Assembly (NCBI GenBank): GCA_947446575.1
Contig: CANFHC010000009.1
Coordinates: 1 to 64,000, forward strand
Source: Bacteriovoracaceae bacterium
Lineage (GTDB): Bacteria > Bdellovibrionota > Bacteriovoracia > Bacteriovoracales > Bacteriovoracaceae
Reading direction: 5' to 3'
Length of the DNA stretch: 64,000 nt
Part shown: piece by piece, positions 60,676-64,000 of the stretch
Position numbering within the stretch: the stretch's first letter is position 1
Layout of the letters: the number at the start of each line of letters is the position of its first letter
The notes under the pieces: generated by a model
Seen by the model: only the letters and a program-made list of their open reading frames with translations
What the model was told of the DNA's origin: nothing
Database searches by the model: none
Made by a program: the position numbers and the translations under genes

Positions 60676-61980
60676 TTAGAGAATTCGCTTAAAAATATGA
60701 TCAACAGACTTAAGATAAATATCTTTTAGCCCAGCCGCATTGACAGCTGGAAGGATAACATTAATATTTTTTTTCTTAATTTCATTTTGAATAAAATCGC
60801 GAAATTTTGCTGGTTCAGATTTTGCTATCGGATCAAAGGAAGCGGCTTGAATAATTGTATAAAGTTCTTCTCTTGTGAGTGAGTCACAATTTGAAATAAG
60901 AAAGTGCAAGTAAAAGCTTGAGAGGTAATGGGTGTGCGCAAGAACTTTGCCTTCGACGACATCAACGTCAATTTCAAGCATATTCATTGTGGCCGTAAAT
61001 CGATCAAGAGCATAGACCAATATTCCAAAATGATCAGGAAGGTAAAGTCTTTCAGCACTAGAATGAGAGATATCTCGCTCGTGCCATAAAATAGAATTTT
61101 CAAGAGCAAGCGTTAAGTGTGATCGTAAGTATCGGGATAGCCCTGTTAAGTTTTCGGCGGAGATAGGATTTTTTTTGTGTGGCATTGTGCTTGAGCCTTT
61201 TTGGCCTTTTCTAAAGCCTTCAGCTACTTCTTTTACATCTGAGTGATGAAGATGACGAATTTCAACGGCCAGTCTTTCGATGGCATTAGCAAGTAAGCTT
61301 GTAATTGAAATTAATTTTGCCAGGCGATCGCGCGGAATGATTTGAGTTGAAACATCTTCTATTTTAACTCCTAATTTACGAGCTACACTTTCTTCAATAT
61401 CCGGAGTTAGGATTGTATAGTTACCTACAGCACCTGAGAGTTGGATAGTGAGTTCATTATTATAAAAATCATTAAGTTCCAGATGTCTGCGTTTAAATTC
61501 AGCGTAATGACCTAGTAGTTTTTGTCCAAAACTCATGGGCTCAGCATACATTCCATGTGAACGACCTAAAGTCATAAGAGATTTTGTTTCAATGGCTCTT
61601 GATTTTAGGGCTTCCATGAATTGTTCAAGGGATTGCATCACAACTTCAAGTGAAGCTTTAATTTGCAACGTCAGAGCGCTATCGATGACATCAGATGAAG
61701 TCACACCGTAGTGAAAATATTTTCCTACGTCGGCCGGTAGTTGTTCTGTAATTGAAGTGCAAAACGCAATGACATCGTGGCGAGTTGTGAGTTCAATCTC
61801 ATCAATTCGATCTGGTCGTATTTCAGCTTTTTGTTCGATCGTAGAGGCAATTCCAGCGGGAATCATTTTCTTTTCTTCTAAAGCGCGAAGAAGTTCCAAT
61901 TCAATTTTTAAAAATGTCAGGTATTTATTTTCATCACTCCAAATAGGAGTTATAGCGGGAGCTTCATAACGAGGAATCAT
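60676..61980 (-). CDS. purB: Adenylosuccinate lyase
   Basis: PurB, 434 residues, cleaves SAICAR to AICAR and adenylosuccinate to AMP. Signature GSSTMPHKKNPISAENLTG (mobile catalytic loop with Ser), TSSDVIDSALTLQ and HLHHSDVKEV are visible. It supplies the only PRPP-to-IMP activity not in the purF or purEK operons. AAGGA 7 nt before the ATG supports the start. It is followed after 2 nt by the gene for an unknown membrane protein. Confidence 0.97.
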   Translation of the reverse strand: MIPRYEAPAITPIWSDENKYLTFLKIELELLRALEEKKMIPAGIASTIEQKAEIRPDRIDEIELTTRHDVIAFCTSITEQLPADVGKYFHYGVTSSDVIDSALTLQIKASLEVVMQSLEQFMEALKSRAIETKSLMTLGRSHGMYAEPMSFGQKLLGHYAEFKRRHLELNDFYNNELTIQLSGAVGNYTILTPDIEESVARKLGVKIEDVSTQIIPRDRLAKLISITSLLANAIERLAVEIRHLHHSDVKEVAEGFRKGQKGSSTMPHKKNPISAENLTGLSRYLRSHLTLALENSILWHERDISHSSAERLYLPDHFGILVYALDRFTATMNMLEIDVDVVEGKVLAHTHYLSSFYLHFLISNCDSLTREELYTIIQAASFDPIAKSEPAKFRDFIQNEIKKKNINVILPAVNAAGLKDIYLKSVDHIFKRIL

Positions 61981-62006
61981 AATTCATCCTTTATATTAAA
62001 AAATAT

Positions 62007-62669
62007 TTAGAGAAAAAAGCAAAAATCAAAACCTACAGTCAAATAACTTATCGTAAGCGAGCGCACAGAGCTCGATTCAAGTTCATTGTCTTGAGCTCTT
62101 TTAACGACAGCTAGGTTGTAAGTAAATTGCGTACCTGCACTAAAATATTCTGAGAATTTTTTGTAAAGAGAAATCTTAGCAAGCATTCCCGGACCAGAAA
62201 AAGACTTGGCCGAAACACTTTCTTTAAAAAGGTTATAAGTAATATCGGCAGACATGTATTCGTATATATCAGAAATTGGGATAAGCGTTTGAGCGTAACG
62301 ACTTTCTCTTCCTAAACCAACACCAAAAGTTGTTAGAGTGCTTTTAGTAGCAAAAAGTTGATCACTAGTTAATCCTGTAGCTGAAGGATTATTAGTAGAG
62401 ATTTTGTTAAATACACCATTAGTAAGTACTAAACTGCTACTAAACCAGTAGTCTTCTAGTTTTTTTCCATAAGAAAAAGCAAAATTAGTTACGTCACCTG
62501 CTTTTGTAACACTGGGGTTAACTCCAATTAGGAATGAAAAACGATTTTCATAAGTTGGGTGAAATTTAGCCTCAGTATTGAGAACTAATTCCTCAATAGC
62601 AAAAGCTGAAGAGATGGATACAAGGCTTAAACTGAGAAAAATAAAGATGATCTTGCTAATTTTTTTCAT
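62007..62669 (-). CDS. Exported, probably beta-rich outer-membrane protein of unknown function
   Basis: A 220-residue protein with a signal peptide (about 1-24, SAFAIEEL). Alternating polar and hydrophobic residues, and a C-terminus ending in aromatic strands (TVGFDFCFFL), suggest an outer-membrane beta-barrel of about 8-10 strands. No family recognised. AAGGA precedes the ATG; it lies 2 nt downstream of the TolC-family gene, so the pair may be part of one envelope operon. Confidence 0.6.
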   Translation of the reverse strand: MKKISKIIFIFLSLSLVSISSAFAIEELVLNTEAKFHPTYENRFSFLIGVNPSVTKAGDVTNFAFSYGKKLEDYWFSSSLVLTNGVFNKISTNNPSATGLTSDQLFATKSTLTTFGVGLGRESRYAQTLIPISDIYEYMSADITYNLFKESVSAKSFSGPGMLAKISLYKKFSEYFSAGTQFTYNLAVVKRAQDNELESSSVRSLTISYLTVGFDFCFFL

Positions 62670-62671
62670 AT

Positions 62672-64000
62672 TTATTTTCCTTTAACTCTAGTTGCTAACT
62701 GTTCAAAGTTTTCACCTGGAAAATCTTCTAAACCTGAAATTTTTGCCAGAGTTAATTTTTCTTTTAAATGATTAAATTTTGTCTGTTCAAAAAGAATTTT
62801 TGTTTCGGTGAGTTCTATTAAAGATAAGTGGAAGTCATAGTATTTCGTTTTTCCACCTAAGTAATTCTCCAAAATAGTATCAAAAGATTTTTGTAAACTA
62901 GGGATACGTGCTTCTAGGATGACAATTTGGTTTTGCAAAGAAAGAATGTTTTTGTAAGTCTGTCTGACAAAAGATTGTGTGAAGTGCTTATTCTTATCTA
63001 ACTCTTTAAAGGCGATTTCTTTTTCAATTCGGCCAATGGCCAGTTTATTGGTATTAAAAAATCCATCTGCTCCTGTTAGACTCCATGTCGCATTAATTGA
63101 GGCGACCAGTTCCACATTTCCGCTTCCACTATAAGTTTCATAAACGGTTTGATTTTGTCCTGTTCCAAATTTTTTATTATAGGCACCGAGGTTGACGGTG
63201 AATTTCGGAAGAGGCAGATTTTCTTTTAAAGCTACATCATAAGATCTTTCAGCATTATCTAACTCCGTCTTATTTGTTAAAATTGTTGGGTTGTTTTGAG
63301 CTGAGAGGTTGAGAGATTCATCCAAGGTGATTTTTATACGACGGTAATCGAGCATTTCATTTAAAACATATTTTGTACCGATATCATCGGCAATTAGAAA
63401 GGCCATATTTTCATCAGCGATATCGGCCGTCAGCTTGGCATTATGATACTCATTTTGGGCCCTTAAATATTCACTACGAGCGAGGTAATATTCTTGTTTC
63501 GAAGTTTTACCAATCGTTATTTTTTCTTTGTTGAGGCGATAAAGAAAAGAGGCTTGCCGCAATTCATCTTGGCGAAAGCGCTCGATATTTTTTGTCGACA
63601 TCAAATTAAAATAACTTCCAATTAAATCTAGCTTTAATTCACGTCTTGATTCATCAAAAATTTGTTTGCTTCGCTCATAGAGTGACTTCTTATTTAAATA
63701 AAGTGCGTAGTCCTTACCCCAATTAAATACGGTGTAATCTCCCAATGATAAACCTAAAGTTCCACTTGGAGTTTGAGGATTTGGTGTCCCAGGCTCTCTC
63801 GAACTTGAGCGCAAGGTAGAGATGTGTTGATTGGACGTCGTTAAATTAATTTTTAATTCCGGCAACCAAAATGCATTTTTCACACCAGTAAAAACTAATT
63901 CATTTAAAGAATTTTTTTGTCCTCTAATATTTTGTTCGTAATTTTTTCTAAGCCCTTGTTCAATGACGTCATTGAGTTGAAGGTTTTTATAATTATCGAC
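62672..64000 (-). CDS. TolC-family outer-membrane channel, truncated at the window edge
   Basis: At least 443 codons of an outer-membrane efflux protein (OEP/TolC fold); the reading frame is open to the window end, so the true start lies to the right. The visible start of the mature region (LQLNDVIEQGLRKNYEQNI) and the repeated long helices (RQDELRQASFLYRLNKEKIT, AKLTADIADENMAF, QTKFNHLKEKLTLAKI) are typical. It forms the outer-membrane exit duct of a tripartite exporter; inner-membrane partners probably lie beyond the window. An ATG at 63883 is internal. Confidence 0.85.
   Translation of the reverse strand, partial: VDNYKNLQLNDVIEQGLRKNYEQNIRGQKNSLNELVFTGVKNAFWLPELKINLTTSNQHISTLRSSSREPGTPNPQTPSGTLGLSLGDYTVFNWGKDYALYLNKKSLYERSKQIFDESRRELKLDLIGSYFNLMSTKNIERFRQDELRQASFLYRLNKEKITIGKTSKQEYYLARSEYLRAQNEYHNAKLTADIADENMAFLIADDIGTKYVLNEMLDYRRIKITLDESLNLSAQNNPTILTNKTELDNAERSYDVALKENLPLPKFTVNLGAYNKKFGTGQNQTVYETYSGSGNVELVASINATWSLTGADGFFNTNKLAIGRIEKEIAFKELDKNKHFTQSFVRQTYKNILSLQNQIVILEARIPSLQKSFDTILENYLGGKTKYYDFHLSLIELTETKILFEQTKFNHLKEKLTLAKISGLEDFPGENFEQLATRVKGK

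Noticed and set aside
1-64000. tRNA or rRNA genes, CRISPR arrays, insertion sequences, phage genes
   Set aside because: None seen: no spaced direct-repeat array, no transposase or integrase, no tRNA-like cloverleaf noticed by eye. A tRNA scan was not possible.

Overview
This is an AT-rich bacterial chromosome segment with densely packed genes, many exported proteins with Sec signal peptides, and a diderm envelope (TolC-family channel, SPOR protein, secretin, lipoprotein). The mix of a Tad/Flp pilus cluster, several exported peptidases and murein enzymes, Ku/LigD end joining and low GC fits a Bdellovibrionota-type bacterium (Bacteriovorax/Peredibacter-like). That placement is inferred from gene content; no rRNA or tRNA marker is visible. 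I see no CRISPR array, insertion sequence or prophage.

Layout. 1-9.4 kb: envelope and exported proteins (L,D-transpeptidase, FecR-domain protein, unknown exported proteins), a full-length ABCC/MRP-like ABC exporter, a phospholipase D-like protein and a glycine-zipper lipoprotein. 9.4-12 kb: a BenE-type and an MFS transporter. 12-15.2 kb: ku-ligD. 15.2-21.2 kb: FAD/Rieske oxidoreductase, an exported NADAR-domain protein, MtgA, a subtilisin-like protease and a HELTH metallopeptidase. 21.2-24.1 kb: nuoBCDI, exactly the Q module of complex I. 24.1-36 kb: chromate transporter, two histidine kinases (one paired with a PhnD-like binding protein), renalase-like oxidoreductase, phosphatidylserine decarboxylase, membrane proteins and an RlmI-like methyltransferase. 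35.9-44.4 kb: Tad pilus genes (flp, TadG- and TadE-like pseudopilins, two small exported/anchored proteins, cpaC, cpaF on the minus strand, plus a TadB/C-like protein on the plus strand), interleaved with ettA and an aspartate kinase. 44.4-46.1 kb: SPOR protein and manC. 46.1-62 kb: all genes from PRPP to IMP (purEK divergent from purFCDNLQHM, then purB). The right edge holds an unknown exported protein and a TolC-family gene cut by the window end.

The most notable items are: a small, very basic 42-codon gene hidden on the plus strand opposite the supposed 5' end of cpaC, with its own promoter, ribosome binding site and terminator; a recurring leaderless arrangement in which a -10 box lies 6-7 nt before the ATG of stand-alone genes that lack a Shine-Dalgarno; a NADAR-domain protein with a signal peptide; a eukaryote-style ABCC transporter preceded by a possible leader peptide and hairpin; and decayed gene remnants, including a histidine kinase fragment at 59.3-59.5 kb. 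Translational coupling through 4-nt ATGA overlaps is common in the operons (ku-ligD, purCD, purNL, purLQ, purKE, SPOR-manC).
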